Origin: Mucilaginibacter phenanthrenivorans
GTDB taxonomy: Bacteria > Bacteroidota > Bacteroidia > Sphingobacteriales > Sphingobacteriaceae
Assembly (NCBI RefSeq): GCF_024721155.1
Contig: NZ_JAHVAP010000001.1
Coordinates: 372,001 to 436,000 of the forward strand
Length of the DNA stretch: 64,000 nt
Direction: 5' to 3'
Part shown: positions 17,578 through 26,265 of the stretch, in pieces
Position numbering within the stretch: the stretch's first letter is position 1
Layout of the letters: the number at the start of each line of letters is the position of its first letter
Notes under the pieces: generated by a model
What the model was told of the DNA's origin: nothing
Database searches by the model: none
What the model saw: the letters and a program-made list of their open reading frames with translations, nothing else
Position numbers and translations under genes: made by a program

Positions 17578-18756
17578 ATGAACAAACGACTTAAAAATTT
17601 ACCAGCAATTCTATTGCCTGCCTGTATGATATATTTTACAGCCTGCAACCAATCAGCAAACAAAACATCCACCACCACTATGACAGATAGTACAACTACG
17701 GCAACATTGCCACCAGCTAAAGGATTTGAAAAAACAGTTAACGGCAAGCAATCACATTTTTACCTGCTTAAAAATAAAAATGGCGTGCAGGCTGCAATCT
17801 CTGATTACGGAGCGCATTTGATTGGGCTTTTAGTCCCGGATAAAACAGGTAAATTAACCGATGTTGCCCTTGGGTTTGATGATATTGACGGCTATAAAAA
17901 GGCGCTCTCAAATTATTACGGTGCTACCATCGGTCGTTATGGCAACAGGATTGCCAAAGGACATTTCGTACTGGACGGAAAAAAATACGACCTGTTTATT
18001 AACAATAAACCTAATACGCTGCATGGTGGTAAAGTTGGATTTAATGATGTTGTGTGGGATGCCAAACAAGCAGATGATCACACGATAGTGCTTACCTATT
18101 TATCGAAGGATATGGAAGAAGGGTATCCGGGAAATTTAAATTGTAAGGTAACTTATGAACTTACCGATGATAATGCAGTTAAGATTAGCTACGAGGCAAC
18201 AACAGATAAAAACACTATTGTAAATTTAACTAACCATAGCTATTTTAACCTTAACGGTGTTGGAAACGGTACTATACTTAACCATGTCGTGCAATTAAAA
18301 GCCGGTAATTTTACACCGGTTGATACAACGTTGATCCCTACAGGTAAAATTGTGCCGGTAGCGGGTACCCCCTTCGATTTTAGCTCCCCAACTACTATTG
18401 GAAGCAGGATAGAAGTAAAAGACGAGCAGTTGAAGAATGGAAAAGGTTATGATCATAATTTTGTATTAGATAAGCATGATATTACCACATCAATAGCAAC
18501 AGTAACGGGCGATTTAAGCGGCATTAAAATGGAAATATTTACCACCGAGCCAGGCCTGCAATTTTATAGCGGGAATTTTATGGACGGCAGCAATACTTTG
18601 TGGGGTGGTAAAAAGGATGGACACCGTACCGGTTTTGCAATGGAAACACAACATTTTCCTGATTCACCTAATCAGCCGCAATTTCCGTCAACTGAGTTGA
18701 AGCCAGGCGAAACATATAAAACTCAAACTATCTACAGGTTCTCGGTAGTGAAATAA
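17578..18756 (+). CDS. Aldose 1-epimerase (galactose mutarotase), lipoprotein
   Basis: Interconverts alpha and beta anomers of free sugars. The 392 residues start with a lipoprotein signal whose lipobox FTAC places the lipidated cysteine at residue 23, so the enzyme is probably membrane-anchored in the periplasm or at the outer membrane. A Thr/Ser-rich linker follows. Family motifs are ISDYGAHL, GRYGNRIAKGHF, NTLHGG (substrate histidine), NLTNHSYFNLNG (catalytic histidine), and the C-terminal glutamate in FAMETQHFPD. It is the last gene of the GH43 operon and ends at a long perfect terminator hairpin. Confidence 0.93.
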   Translation: MNKRLKNLPAILLPACMIYFTACNQSANKTSTTTMTDSTTTATLPPAKGFEKTVNGKQSHFYLLKNKNGVQAAISDYGAHLIGLLVPDKTGKLTDVALGFDDIDGYKKALSNYYGATIGRYGNRIAKGHFVLDGKKYDLFINNKPNTLHGGKVGFNDVVWDAKQADDHTIVLTYLSKDMEEGYPGNLNCKVTYELTDDNAVKISYEATTDKNTIVNLTNHSYFNLNGVGNGTILNHVVQLKAGNFTPVDTTLIPTGKIVPVAGTPFDFSSPTTIGSRIEVKDEQLKNGKGYDHNFVLDKHDITTSIATVTGDLSGIKMEIFTTEPGLQFYSGNFMDGSNTLWGGKKDGHRTGFAMETQHFPDSPNQPQFPSTELKPGETYKTQTIYRFSVVK

Positions 18757-18762
18757 TAAAAT

Positions 18763-18802
18763 AACATTTGTAATTGCGGGGGTACCCGCAATTACAAATG
18801 TT
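18763..18802. terminator. Bidirectional terminator with perfect 18-bp stem
   Basis: 18763-18780 and 18785-18802 are exact reverse complements around the 4-nt loop GGTA. The hairpin separates the convergent epimerase and MocA-like genes and just touches the latter's stop codon. The T/A-rich flanks are weak, but the stem is unusually stable. Confidence 0.75.
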
Positions 18803-19383
18803 TAAGAATTCTGCTTCAGGTTCTCGTAATCTTCAGTAGTGTCAATATCCACGCTTCCCAAAAGGAATGGAATTGTGGTGATGTTGACCTCATATTTTAG
18901 CATTAGCTTTTTAGCACCCTCGTTACCCTGTAGCAAAAGTAATTCCGGGAAATAATAGCCGTCAAAGAAAACCGGCGGACCTATGGCCCTGTTGTATGCG
19001 CTGGCCGTTATGTTTTTTGCGGAATTTGTAGGAATTAGCTGTTTTAGGATCTCTGCATCTACAAATGGTTGGTCGCAAAGCATTAAAATAACAGAATCAA
19101 CCTTGGTCTCGTTTTTTTGCAGTGCGTTGATCCCTGCGCGAATTGATGACGACATGCCTTCTTCCCAATCATCATTATAAATAATCTCAACGGGTAAATC
19201 TTCGGCAATGGGTTTGATGAGATCGGCGTTTGCGCCTAAAACTACAATAACCGGCAGGCAGCCGGTTTCCAATGCTGCGTTGATTGTTCGCTGGAGGAGC
19301 GTTTTATCCTTATAAATTAAGTTCTGTTTAGGTTTGCCTAACCTGCTCGAGGAGCCTGCGGCGAGAATAACTATCCCGGTCAT
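18802..19383 (-). CDS. MocA-like molybdenum cofactor cytidylyltransferase
   Basis: Nucleotidyltransferase that probably attaches CMP to molybdopterin for xanthine-dehydrogenase-type enzymes. The 193 residues show the NTP-binding LAAGSSSRLGKPKQNL motif near the N-terminus, GMSSSIRAGI, the metal-binding LCDQPFV, and VDIDTTEDYENL at the end. The set GMSSS plus LCDQP is typical of MocA rather than MobA. Its start overlaps the stop of the XdhC-like gene by four bases, which supports a role in delivery of the cofactor to a molybdenum hydroxylase. No such hydroxylase is encoded in this window. Confidence 0.85.
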   Translation of the reverse strand: MTGIVILAAGSSSRLGKPKQNLIYKDKTLLQRTINAALETGCLPVIVVLGANADLIKPIAEDLPVEIIYNDDWEEGMSSSIRAGINALQKNETKVDSVILMLCDQPFVDAEILKQLIPTNSAKNITASAYNRAIGPPVFFDGYYFPELLLLQGNEGAKKLMLKYEVNITTIPFLLGSVDIDTTEDYENLKQNS

Positions 19384-20558
19384 TTAGCGTATGGAGTTAT
19401 TTCATCAATCACAACGGTTTGCTGAACAACCTGTTCAGCGTGGCGGTTATGTACCGATGTTTTATCTCTCAACGAGTTTACAGTCTTTTTGTTTAACACG
19501 GCTTGTATTTCTGCAATTATAGATAATGCAATTTCGTCAGCATTTTCTGATCCGATATCTATCCCTGCGGGGCCATAAACACTATTTAATTGTGGGGGTG
19601 TTATATTAATCCCTTCTTCTTGTATCTCGTCCAGCATTCGCTGCAATCGCTTCTTAGGGCCGAGTGATGCAACATAAGGAAGTTGAATCGGCAAAAGTTG
19701 CCTGAGGATTGCCAGGTCGTAATTGTAATTGTGCGTCATTAGAACCACGGCGCTCCTGTCATCAAATTTTAGGTTAGAAAGGGCCGGGCCTGGTTTTGAT
19801 ATGATGATTTTTTTGGCGAGCGGAAAACGCTCCGGTACAGCATAATTTGCACGGCCGTCCACTAACGATACATGCCAGCCCAAAACGGCCGCAAATTGTA
19901 CCATCGGGATGGCGTCGTTGCCGGCGCCAAAAATTACCAGCGAAACGGCAGGCTGCAACAATTCTATAAAGCAGGTATAACCGTTGCCATAGACATAAGT
20001 TTTGGTAACTGAGTTACCGTTCTTTAACACATCCCGTGCGTCTGCCAATACCGCCTGTTGGATCTCGTTATCCGGGATAGAACCATTGGTTTGCTCAATT
20101 GAGTCCATCAACAGGCAGGTACCGGGCTGCGTTGCTTGCCTGTTACTCAATGAAAATATGGTGATCAGGACAACCTGCTCGCGTTTACTCAGAAACTGTT
20201 TGAATAAATTAATAGGCGAAATTTCACTACCCGGGAATAATGGTTCAATCAGTATGTGGATAATACCATTGCAACCTAAGCCTACGCCAAATTTGGCATC
20301 GTCATCATCGGTGGTATCATAAGTAACCAGCATTGGCTTACTTTGTGCCATGGCCAAACGGGCCTTTCTTAATGCATCACCCTCCAGGCAGCCACCGCTT
20401 ATTGCACCGGTAAGTTCGCCATCCTCGGTAACCAGCATGCGTGCACCCGCCCGCCTGTATGACGAACCTTCAACCAGCACTACTGTTGCCAGGGCAGTTT
20501 GCCTGCCGGCTCCGGCAGCTTTGTCATATGCGTTTACTATGTCCTGTAGTTCCTTCAA
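19380..20558 (-). CDS. XdhC/CoxI family molybdoenzyme maturation protein
   Basis: Binds sulfurated molybdenum cofactor and inserts it into xanthine-dehydrogenase-like enzymes. The 392 residues have the N-terminal XdhC/CoxI domain (ALATVVLVEGSSYRRAGARMLV, GAISGGCLEGDA) and a C-terminal Rossmann-like domain (IFGAGNDAIPMVQFA, LVDGR). I place the start at TTG 20558, giving MKELQDIV. An upstream TTG at 20579 overlaps a perfect promoter element and would precede the transcription start. The downstream MocA gene overlaps by 4 bp. The gene is divergent from moaA. Confidence 0.88.
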   Translation of the reverse strand: MKELQDIVNAYDKAAGAGRQTALATVVLVEGSSYRRAGARMLVTEDGELTGAISGGCLEGDALRKARLAMAQSKPMLVTYDTTDDDDAKFGVGLGCNGIIHILIEPLFPGSEISPINLFKQFLSKREQVVLITIFSLSNRQATQPGTCLLMDSIEQTNGSIPDNEIQQAVLADARDVLKNGNSVTKTYVYGNGYTCFIELLQPAVSLVIFGAGNDAIPMVQFAAVLGWHVSLVDGRANYAVPERFPLAKKIIISKPGPALSNLKFDDRSAVVLMTHNYNYDLAILRQLLPIQLPYVASLGPKKRLQRMLDEIQEEGINITPPQLNSVYGPAGIDIGSENADEIALSIIAEIQAVLNKKTVNSLRDKTSVHNRHAEQVVQQTVVIDEITPYAK

Positions 20559-20576
20559 TTTGGAAGATGTTGTTAA

Positions 20577-20584
20577 CAAAGATA
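20577..20584 (-). promoter_or_regulatory. -7 element for the xdhC-mocA pair
   Basis: Reads TATCTTTG on the minus strand, a full TAnnTTTG match. No TTG lies 17-23 bp upstream. It argues for the TTG start at 20558. Confidence 0.5.
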
Positions 20585-20692
20585 CTTCAATAGGTTAAAT
20601 ATCGGCTTTAAATAACCACTACAAATTCATGCTTTTGTAAATAATATGTTAATTATACCATAAATAGTACAATGAAAAAACAATGTGCTGGC

Positions 20693-20724
20693 TTGTATTA
20701 TTTACCTTTACACAAACATCTTTG
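20693..20724 (+). promoter_or_regulatory. Candidate promoter of the moaA operon
   Basis: TTG at 20693-20695, a 21-bp spacer, then CATCTTTG at 20717-20724 (one mismatch to TAnnTTTG). Transcription would begin near 20730, downstream of ATG 20683, which supports the TTG start at 20746. Confidence 0.5.
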
Positions 20725-20745
20725 TTTTACAAAACGATTATTTTT

Positions 20746-21735
20746 TTGCTGACAGATAACCACGGACGAAAAATTAACTACCTGCGGCTTGCCGTAACAG
20801 ACAGGTGCAACCTGCGTTGCTTTTATTGCATGCCCGAGGAGGGACTTAACTGGCTTTCCCGCTCGGCATTGATGACGTACGAAGAAATGCTGCAGAGTTG
20901 CGCGCTGCTGGTAAAAATGGGAATTGAAAAGATCAGGATAACCGGTGGCGAACCGTTTGTCCGTAAGGATATTATGAAGTTGCTCACCGCTTTATCTGAA
21001 TTGCCGGGGCTAAAGGAGTTAACACTCACAACTAATGGCGTTTTAACCGCGCCGCATGTGGCTGAGTTAAAAAGGATAGGGGTAAGCTCAGTAAATTTGA
21101 GTTTAGATACTTTAGATGCCAACCGTTTCTTCGCCATTACCAAACGCGATGAATTTGGTAATGTAATGAAAACACTGGATGAACTTTTAAAGCACGATAT
21201 TGAGGTAAAGGTAAATGCGGTAGTGATGGACGGTAAAAATACGCAGGATATTATTCCGCTGGTTGAGTTGACAAAGGATTTGCCTGTGAGCGTGCGGTTT
21301 ATTGAAGAAATGCCATTTAATGGAGATGGCCATGTTTATGCAGGTTTGAAGTGGGATTATGTGCGGATTTTAGACGAGATAAAAGCACACTATCCGGCAA
21401 TAAAAAAGCTGGATGATGCTCAATACTCAACTTCATACAATTACCAGTTGCCGGGGCATAAGGGCAGCGTAGGGATAATTGCAGCCTATTCCCGTACATT
21501 TTGCGGAACCTGCAACCGCATTAGAATTACCCCCGAAGGGGAGCTGAAAACGTGTTTGTATGACAATGGCGTAATGAATATTAAGGATCTTTTACGACAA
21601 GGAATTAATGAAGATGATTTGAAGGAACGCTTGCTGAATACTTTTAACAACCGTGTAAAAGATGGCTGGGAGGCAGAACACCAGCGGGCCGAAAGTCAGG
21701 GTGTACATGAATCGATGGCCACAATTGGCGGTTAA
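20746..21735 (+). CDS. moaA: GTP 3',8-cyclase MoaA
   Basis: Radical SAM enzyme of the first step of molybdenum cofactor synthesis, acting with MoaC. About 329 residues from the TTG start. The SAM cluster CNLRCFYC has cysteines at residues 21, 25 and 28; the C-terminal cluster is CGTCNRIRI...TCLYD; RITGGEPFVRK is the SAM-binding segment; and the C-terminus ends in the conserved Gly-Gly needed for activity. An ATG at 20683 would add 21 residues without family match and lies upstream of the candidate promoter. MoeA follows after 27 nt. First gene of a long Moco operon. Confidence 0.95.
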   Translation: MLTDNHGRKINYLRLAVTDRCNLRCFYCMPEEGLNWLSRSALMTYEEMLQSCALLVKMGIEKIRITGGEPFVRKDIMKLLTALSELPGLKELTLTTNGVLTAPHVAELKRIGVSSVNLSLDTLDANRFFAITKRDEFGNVMKTLDELLKHDIEVKVNAVVMDGKNTQDIIPLVELTKDLPVSVRFIEEMPFNGDGHVYAGLKWDYVRILDEIKAHYPAIKKLDDAQYSTSYNYQLPGHKGSVGIIAAYSRTFCGTCNRIRITPEGELKTCLYDNGVMNIKDLLRQGINEDDLKERLLNTFNNRVKDGWEAEHQRAESQGVHESMATIGG

Positions 21736-21762
21736 GAAATACAAATTACAAAAGCCGGTGAT

Positions 21763-22956
21763 ATGATAACTGTTGAAGAAGCTGAAAAAATTATACTTGC
21801 ACAGGCAGGAGATTACGGGGCAGAGATCATTCCATTCGACCTTAGCCTGGGCAGGGTATTAGCCGAAAATATTAAAGCCGACCGAGATCTGCCGCCCTTT
21901 AACAGGGTTACTATGGATGGCATTGCAGTAAATTATAATGCTATTGAATCCGGAGTTAGCACCTTTAAGATAAAAGCAACGCAGGCTGCGGGTGATGAGC
22001 CTGTTGACCTGGAAGAACATGACGATTGCGTAGAGATCATGACCGGCGCCATGTTGCCTGCATCTGCGGATACAATAATTCGTTATGAAGACCTGGAGCT
22101 ACGTGCCGGCCTTGCAACCTTAGTAACCCACGAAATAAAACGCGGTCAGAACATCCATTATAAAGGGAAGGATAAAAAGCAGGACGATCTTGTTGCTTCC
22201 ATTGGTCAGCTAATAACCCCGGCGTTGATCAGTATGGTGGCGTCTGTTGGTGAAACAGAGTTAAGGGTGAAGAAACTCCCAAGGGTGATGATCCTTTCGT
22301 CGGGCGATGAATTGGTTGAGGTTGATCAGTCGCCGTCTCCGTATCAAATCCGGAGGTCAAATAATTACACAGTTAAGGCAGTTTTGCAAAAGCATCATAT
22401 CGAAGCGGACATGCTTCACCTGCCCGATAACCCGGAAATCATCAAAAAGCAGCTAAAAAACTGCCTTGAAAATTATGATGTATTGCTGTTAAGCGGCGGC
22501 ATCTCTATGGGTAAGTTCGATCACATTCCAAAAGCATTGGAAGAATTGAACGTTGAACAGCTTCTTTATAAGGTGCAGCAACGGCCCGGTAAGCCATTTT
22601 GGTTTGGTAAGCACAATAAGGGACCTTTGGTATTTGCATTTCCCGGTAACCCGGTAGCAACGTTTATGTGCCTGCATCGTTATTTTTTACCCTGGCTTAA
22701 TGCGTCATTAGGAATTCAAGGCAATCCGCAAGTTCGCGCGGTATTGAACGACCGGGTAAGCTTTCATCATCCGTTAAAATACTTTTTACAGGTAAAGCTG
22801 CATCAAAACGAATATTGTCAGTTGGTGGCAACTCCTGTTGAAGGCAATGGTTCAGGAGATTTTGCTAACTTAACTGATACAGATGCATTTATGGAACTAC
22901 CTTTGGAGCGTAATGAGTTTAAAAAGGGAGAAGTTTTTAAGGTATGGCAATTCTAA
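21763..22956 (+). CDS. moeA: Molybdopterin molybdenumtransferase MoeA
   Basis: Inserts molybdate into adenylylated molybdopterin. The 397 residues match the family length. Visible segments are LPPFNRVTMDGIAV (N-terminal MoeA domain), EIMTGAMLPASADTIIRYED, the MoCF domain with MILSSGDELVE and LLLSGGISMGKFDHIP, and the C-terminal QQRPGKPFWFGK and AFPGNPVATFMCL. It lies between moaA and moaC, in the same direction. No separate MogA/MoaB adenylyltransferase gene is present in the window, so that step must be encoded elsewhere. A 61-bp spacer containing AGATTTGTAGGATAAT-like wording precedes moaC. Confidence 0.95.
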   Translation: MITVEEAEKIILAQAGDYGAEIIPFDLSLGRVLAENIKADRDLPPFNRVTMDGIAVNYNAIESGVSTFKIKATQAAGDEPVDLEEHDDCVEIMTGAMLPASADTIIRYEDLELRAGLATLVTHEIKRGQNIHYKGKDKKQDDLVASIGQLITPALISMVASVGETELRVKKLPRVMILSSGDELVEVDQSPSPYQIRRSNNYTVKAVLQKHHIEADMLHLPDNPEIIKKQLKNCLENYDVLLLSGGISMGKFDHIPKALEELNVEQLLYKVQQRPGKPFWFGKHNKGPLVFAFPGNPVATFMCLHRYFLPWLNASLGIQGNPQVRAVLNDRVSFHHPLKYFLQVKLHQNEYCQLVATPVEGNGSGDFANLTDTDAFMELPLERNEFKKGEVFKVWQF

Positions 22957-23017
22957 ACTAAGATTTGTAGGATAATACGATTATAGGATTGGTAAACACG
23001 ATAAGGAATTAAAATTT

Positions 23018-23488
23018 ATGTTAACTCATCTCGATAAACAAGGTAATCCTAATATGGTTGACGTAGGCGGTAAGCAAATAACCCGCCGTACGGCTACAGC
23101 GCGGAGTATTGTGTCATTACCTCGAGAGGTTTTGATCAATTTAACCGATGGCGACTTGCAAACGAAAAAGGGTTCCGTGTTTCAAATTGCGATAATTGCA
23201 GGCATTATGGCGGCTAAAAAGACGGGGGATTTGATTCCGCTGTGCCATCCATTGGGTTTGGATAACTGCAATATTACCATCAGCCTGAATGAAAAACAGG
23301 AAGTTGTTATTGATTGTATGGCGAGTATCACCGCTAAAACAGGCGTGGAGATGGAGGCCTTGGTTGGCGCATCAATTGCTGCATTAACCGTTTATGATAT
23401 GTGTAAGGCCATGAGCCACGATATTATTATAAAAGAAACAAAGCTGATTGAAAAAACAGGAGGTAAACGTGATTTCAAAAGAGCATAG
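23018..23488 (+). CDS. moaC: Cyclic pyranopterin monophosphate synthase MoaC
   Basis: Converts the MoaA product to cyclic pyranopterin monophosphate. The 156 residues include MVDVGGKQITRRTATA at the N-terminus, the active-site LIPLCHPLGLDNC, GVEMEALVGAS and the lysine-bearing VYDMCKAM, all typical of MoaC. The 3' end overlaps the next gene by 20 nt when the GTG start of that gene is used, so the two are translationally linked. Nothing looks unusual. Confidence 0.96.
   Translation: MLTHLDKQGNPNMVDVGGKQITRRTATARSIVSLPREVLINLTDGDLQTKKGSVFQIAIIAGIMAAKKTGDLIPLCHPLGLDNCNITISLNEKQEVVIDCMASITAKTGVEMEALVGASIAALTVYDMCKAMSHDIIIKETKLIEKTGGKRDFKRA
23458..23463 (+). promoter_or_regulatory. Strong ribosome binding site deciding a GTG start
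   Basis: AGGAGG lies 5 nt before GTG 23469, inside the end of moaC. Such strong Shine-Dalgarno sites are rare in this window, and it fixes the start of the MobB-MobA fusion. Confidence 0.75.
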
Positions 23489-24635
23489 CAAGCATACTAA
23501 ATTGATTAGGCCAGCATTCGGCACCTTTAACCGCAATGAGTGGGCTATTGTTGGTGCGCCTTGTACCGTAATAAAACTATTGGCGGGGCAACTAATTACT
23601 GCCTTATCCGCTGATTATAAATGCGCTTATGTCGACACCACGCATAATGATGATATTATGCTTACCCCCGGACGACTGGCGAATGGCGCTGCATTAGAGT
23701 ATACAGATCAAATTAACTATCGACAGTTAAACTATGCAGGTGAATTTAATAGCTTTAAATTAAGAGATGCGTTCGCTGAAGTTGATTTGGTGCTGGTAAA
23801 CGGGAATCATCACCAATGCAAGGCGCAGGTGGTCATCATCAGCGAAAATAAAAGAGCGTCGTTACAAAAAAGGATCGATCAGTTAACAAACGTGCAAATG
23901 ATTTTGCTAACGGATAATACGGATGAGGTTTTTGATTTTATAAAGGATACTGTCCCAAATTGGCAGCATTTACCCTTGTACAGAATCGACGATATTGAAA
24001 ATATAACGGCCTTTTTTAAAGCACAAATGCAGGAGGCAAAGCCTGTAATTAATGGTCTCGTGCTCGCGGGTGGCAAAAGCCAGCGGATGGGTTTTGATAA
24101 GGGCGCTGTTAACTGGCATGGGAAGGAGCAGCGCTACCACATGGCCGATCTTTTAAAGTCCTTCTGTAACGAGGTGTTTATTTCCTGTCGTGCTGATCAG
24201 CAACAGGAGATCGATAGCGATTATTTAAGTCTGCCGGATACTTTTACCGGGTTAGGACCTTATGGAGCAATTTTATCAGCATTTCGGGAAAAGCCGGATA
24301 ACGCGTGGTTAGTTATTGCCTGCGATTTACCGCTGATGGACGAAAATGCGCTGCAATATTTGGTTGATAACAGGAACGCATCTTCAGTGGCTACCGCTTA
24401 TCAGAGTCCGGTTAATGAATTTCCTGAACCGTTGATAACCATTTGGGAACCTAAAAGCTATCCGCTGTTATTATCGTTTTTGGCGCAGGGATATTCTTGT
24501 CCGCGGAAAGTGTTAATAAATAGTGACGTTACTTTGCTACATTCCGAAAACCCCGGAGCACTTACAAACGTTAATACCATTGATGAGTTGGAGCGGGTAA
24601 AGAGAACGCTTCACCAAAAACTAGCCGCCGAATGA
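23469..24635 (+). CDS. Fusion of a degenerate MobB-like domain with MobA
   Basis: A 388-residue protein. The C-terminal half, from about residue 195, is a MobA-type guanylyltransferase: VLAGGKSQRMGFDKGAV, LPDTFTGLGPYGAILSAF, IACDLPLMDENAL, then the C-terminal IDELERVK. It would attach GMP to molybdopterin to make the bis-MGD used by formate-dehydrogenase-like enzymes. The N-terminal half resembles MobB in layout (IVGAPCTVIKLLAGQLITAL, then YKCAYVDTT), but the P-loop GxxxxGK(S/T) is lost: GAPCTVIK stands in its place. The start is GTG 23469, with a perfect AGGAGG 5 nt upstream, rather than TTG 23448. It overlaps moaC by 20 nt and moeB by 4 nt. Confidence 0.85.
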   Translation: MISKEHSKHTKLIRPAFGTFNRNEWAIVGAPCTVIKLLAGQLITALSADYKCAYVDTTHNDDIMLTPGRLANGAALEYTDQINYRQLNYAGEFNSFKLRDAFAEVDLVLVNGNHHQCKAQVVIISENKRASLQKRIDQLTNVQMILLTDNTDEVFDFIKDTVPNWQHLPLYRIDDIENITAFFKAQMQEAKPVINGLVLAGGKSQRMGFDKGAVNWHGKEQRYHMADLLKSFCNEVFISCRADQQQEIDSDYLSLPDTFTGLGPYGAILSAFREKPDNAWLVIACDLPLMDENALQYLVDNRNASSVATAYQSPVNEFPEPLITIWEPKSYPLLLSFLAQGYSCPRKVLINSDVTLLHSENPGALTNVNTIDELERVKRTLHQKLAAE

Positions 24636-25687
24636 ATCCAGACTTTACACGATACAGTTGCCAGATAGCTTTACCCGGTTTTAGTGAGCAAACCCAAACC
24701 TTGTTGCAAAATGCGCGGGTGCTGGTGGTTGGCGCAGGCGGACTTGGCTGTCCAACTGCACAATATCTTGCTGCCGCAGGAATAGGCACTTTAGGCATTG
24801 CCGATTTTGATACCGTTTCAGAAAGTAATTTACATCGCCAGGTTTTATATAGCCCTGAAGATCAAGGCCAAAAGAAGGTTGCAGTAGCCTGCGAACGGCT
24901 GCAAAAGCAAAATCCGGGGATTAAATTAGTGCCGCACGATGAAAGGATCACTTCACAAAATGTAATGAGCCTGATTGCAGGTTATGATATTATTGTTGAC
25001 GGAACCGACAATTTCGAAACCCGGTATTTACTCAACGATGCCGCAGTGATTAATGGAAAACCATTGGTTTACGGGGCAATTTACCAGTTTGAAGGACAGG
25101 TAGCTGTATGGAATGTTGCCGATGAACAGGACGAAAGATCGCCCAATTACCGCGATTTGTTTCCCAAAGTTGATGCTACACAAATCCCTAATTGCACCGA
25201 GGGTGGGGTTATTCCAACGCTTGCCGGTATAATTGGCTGCATCCAGGCTAACGAGGTTATCAAGTATATTACCAAAACAGGGGAATTACTAACCGGGAAG
25301 ATCCTGGTTTTTGATGCCCAAACGCTACAGAGCCGTGTAATAAAAATTGGCGATGTGACCCAAACCCACATCAGCAGGCTGATTGAAACCATCGTCATCC
25401 CCACGATATCTGCTAACGACTTAAAAAAAGAAATTGAAAAGGGATCAGTTTCCCTAATAGATGTACGGACCGCAGAAGAAAGAGATACATTCAACATCGG
25501 TGGCCAACATATTCCGGTTGCGGAAATATGCAGCCATCTTGATATCATCGCCCCAAACAAAAAAATAGTATTCTATTGTGCTTCCGGCAAACGCAGCGGT
25601 GAAGCTGTAAAGATTGTTAAAAGCAAATTCCCCGTCGCAGAAGTATTTTCACTTGAAAATGGTTTGAAAGACTGGCAAAACAAGTAG
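24632..25687 (+). CDS. MoeB/ThiF-type adenylyltransferase with C-terminal rhodanese domain
   Basis: Activates the C-terminal glycine of MoaD (or ThiS) by adenylation and helps its sulfuration. The 351 residues have an N-terminal ThiF/MoeB domain, with VLVVGAGGLGCPTAQYL, DFDTVSESNLHRQ, DGTDNFETRYLLND and the conserved IPNCTEGGVIPT. A rhodanese domain follows (SLIDVRTAEERDTFNIGG, catalytic cysteine in FYCASGKRSGEA). The zinc-binding CxxC of E. coli MoeB is replaced by NYRD, and I see no second CxxC. It overlaps the fusion gene by four bases (ATGA) and is the last gene of the moaA operon. ThiF function cannot be excluded, but the context favours Moco. Confidence 0.9.
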   Translation: MNPDFTRYSCQIALPGFSEQTQTLLQNARVLVVGAGGLGCPTAQYLAAAGIGTLGIADFDTVSESNLHRQVLYSPEDQGQKKVAVACERLQKQNPGIKLVPHDERITSQNVMSLIAGYDIIVDGTDNFETRYLLNDAAVINGKPLVYGAIYQFEGQVAVWNVADEQDERSPNYRDLFPKVDATQIPNCTEGGVIPTLAGIIGCIQANEVIKYITKTGELLTGKILVFDAQTLQSRVIKIGDVTQTHISRLIETIVIPTISANDLKKEIEKGSVSLIDVRTAEERDTFNIGGQHIPVAEICSHLDIIAPNKKIVFYCASGKRSGEAVKIVKSKFPVAEVFSLENGLKDWQNK

Positions 25688-25696
25688 CCAGTTGAC

Positions 25697-25731
25697 AACT
25701 AATCTCTAATCAACCAGTCTCTAATCAACTA
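25697..25731. repeat. Word-like intergenic repeat, CTAATCTCT family
   Basis: The words CTCTAATCAAC and TCTCTAATCAAC are repeated in the spacer between the convergent moeB-type gene and moaE. It resembles the repeats at 14411 and 59412. Confidence 0.55.
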
Positions 25732-26154
25732 GGGGTGCGCCGCCACCCAAACCTCGCCATCCTCAAAGATCTCCTTTTTCCAGATAGGTACTGTTTGTTT
25801 TAATGTGTCGATGATGAACCTGCATGCGTCAAAGGCTGCCGCACGGTGAGCTGCTGATACAGCAATTAGTACAGGTACTTCTCCAACTTCCAATATCCCG
25901 GTACGGTGATGGATCAATATTTTTTGAACAGGCCATTTTTCAAAAGCCTGTTTAGCGATCTTTTCCATTTCGGCAATTGCCATCGGTTCATAAGCTTCAA
26001 ATTCAAGCCGGATCACTCGTTTACCTTTGGTGGCATTACGTACTGTGCCTATAAACACATCAATGCCGCCCGATTCGGGCGACATGATCCAGTCTATAGA
26101 GGATTGGATGTTTAAGGGAGAGGAGAATATTTGGATGTTGGTGGTCAATGTCAT
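25729..26154 (-). CDS. moaE: Molybdopterin synthase catalytic subunit MoaE
   Basis: Transfers sulfur from the MoaD thiocarboxylate to cyclic pyranopterin monophosphate. The 141 residues show GGIDVFIGTVRN, LEFEAYEPMA, ILIHHRTGILEVGE, VSAAHRAAAFDACRFIID and the catalytic-lysine segment VPIWKKE, in the usual MoaE order. It is transcribed from the strand opposite the moaA operon and forms a pair with moaD, which is upstream of it across a 111-bp spacer holding a palindromic element. Confidence 0.95.
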   Translation of the reverse strand: MTLTTNIQIFSSPLNIQSSIDWIMSPESGGIDVFIGTVRNATKGKRVIRLEFEAYEPMAIAEMEKIAKQAFEKWPVQKILIHHRTGILEVGEVPVLIAVSAAHRAAAFDACRFIIDTLKQTVPIWKKEIFEDGEVWVAAHP

Positions 26155-26165
26155 TGCAAATTATC

Positions 26166-26251
26166 TGAACCTTGATTTATGGGATTAAAAGATTACAGGA
26201 TTTCTAACGCGTAAATCAAGGCTATCCTTAAATCAGGCGAATCATGGTTCA
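26166..26251. repeat. Palindromic element in the moaD-moaE spacer
   Basis: The ends TGAACCTTGATT (26166-26177) and AATCATGGTTCA (26240-26251) pair with one mismatch. The interior contains GGGATTAAAAGATTACAGG and other near-complementary words. It nearly fills the spacer between two co-directional genes. Confidence 0.55.
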
Positions 26252-26265
26252 AAATAAATAATCAA

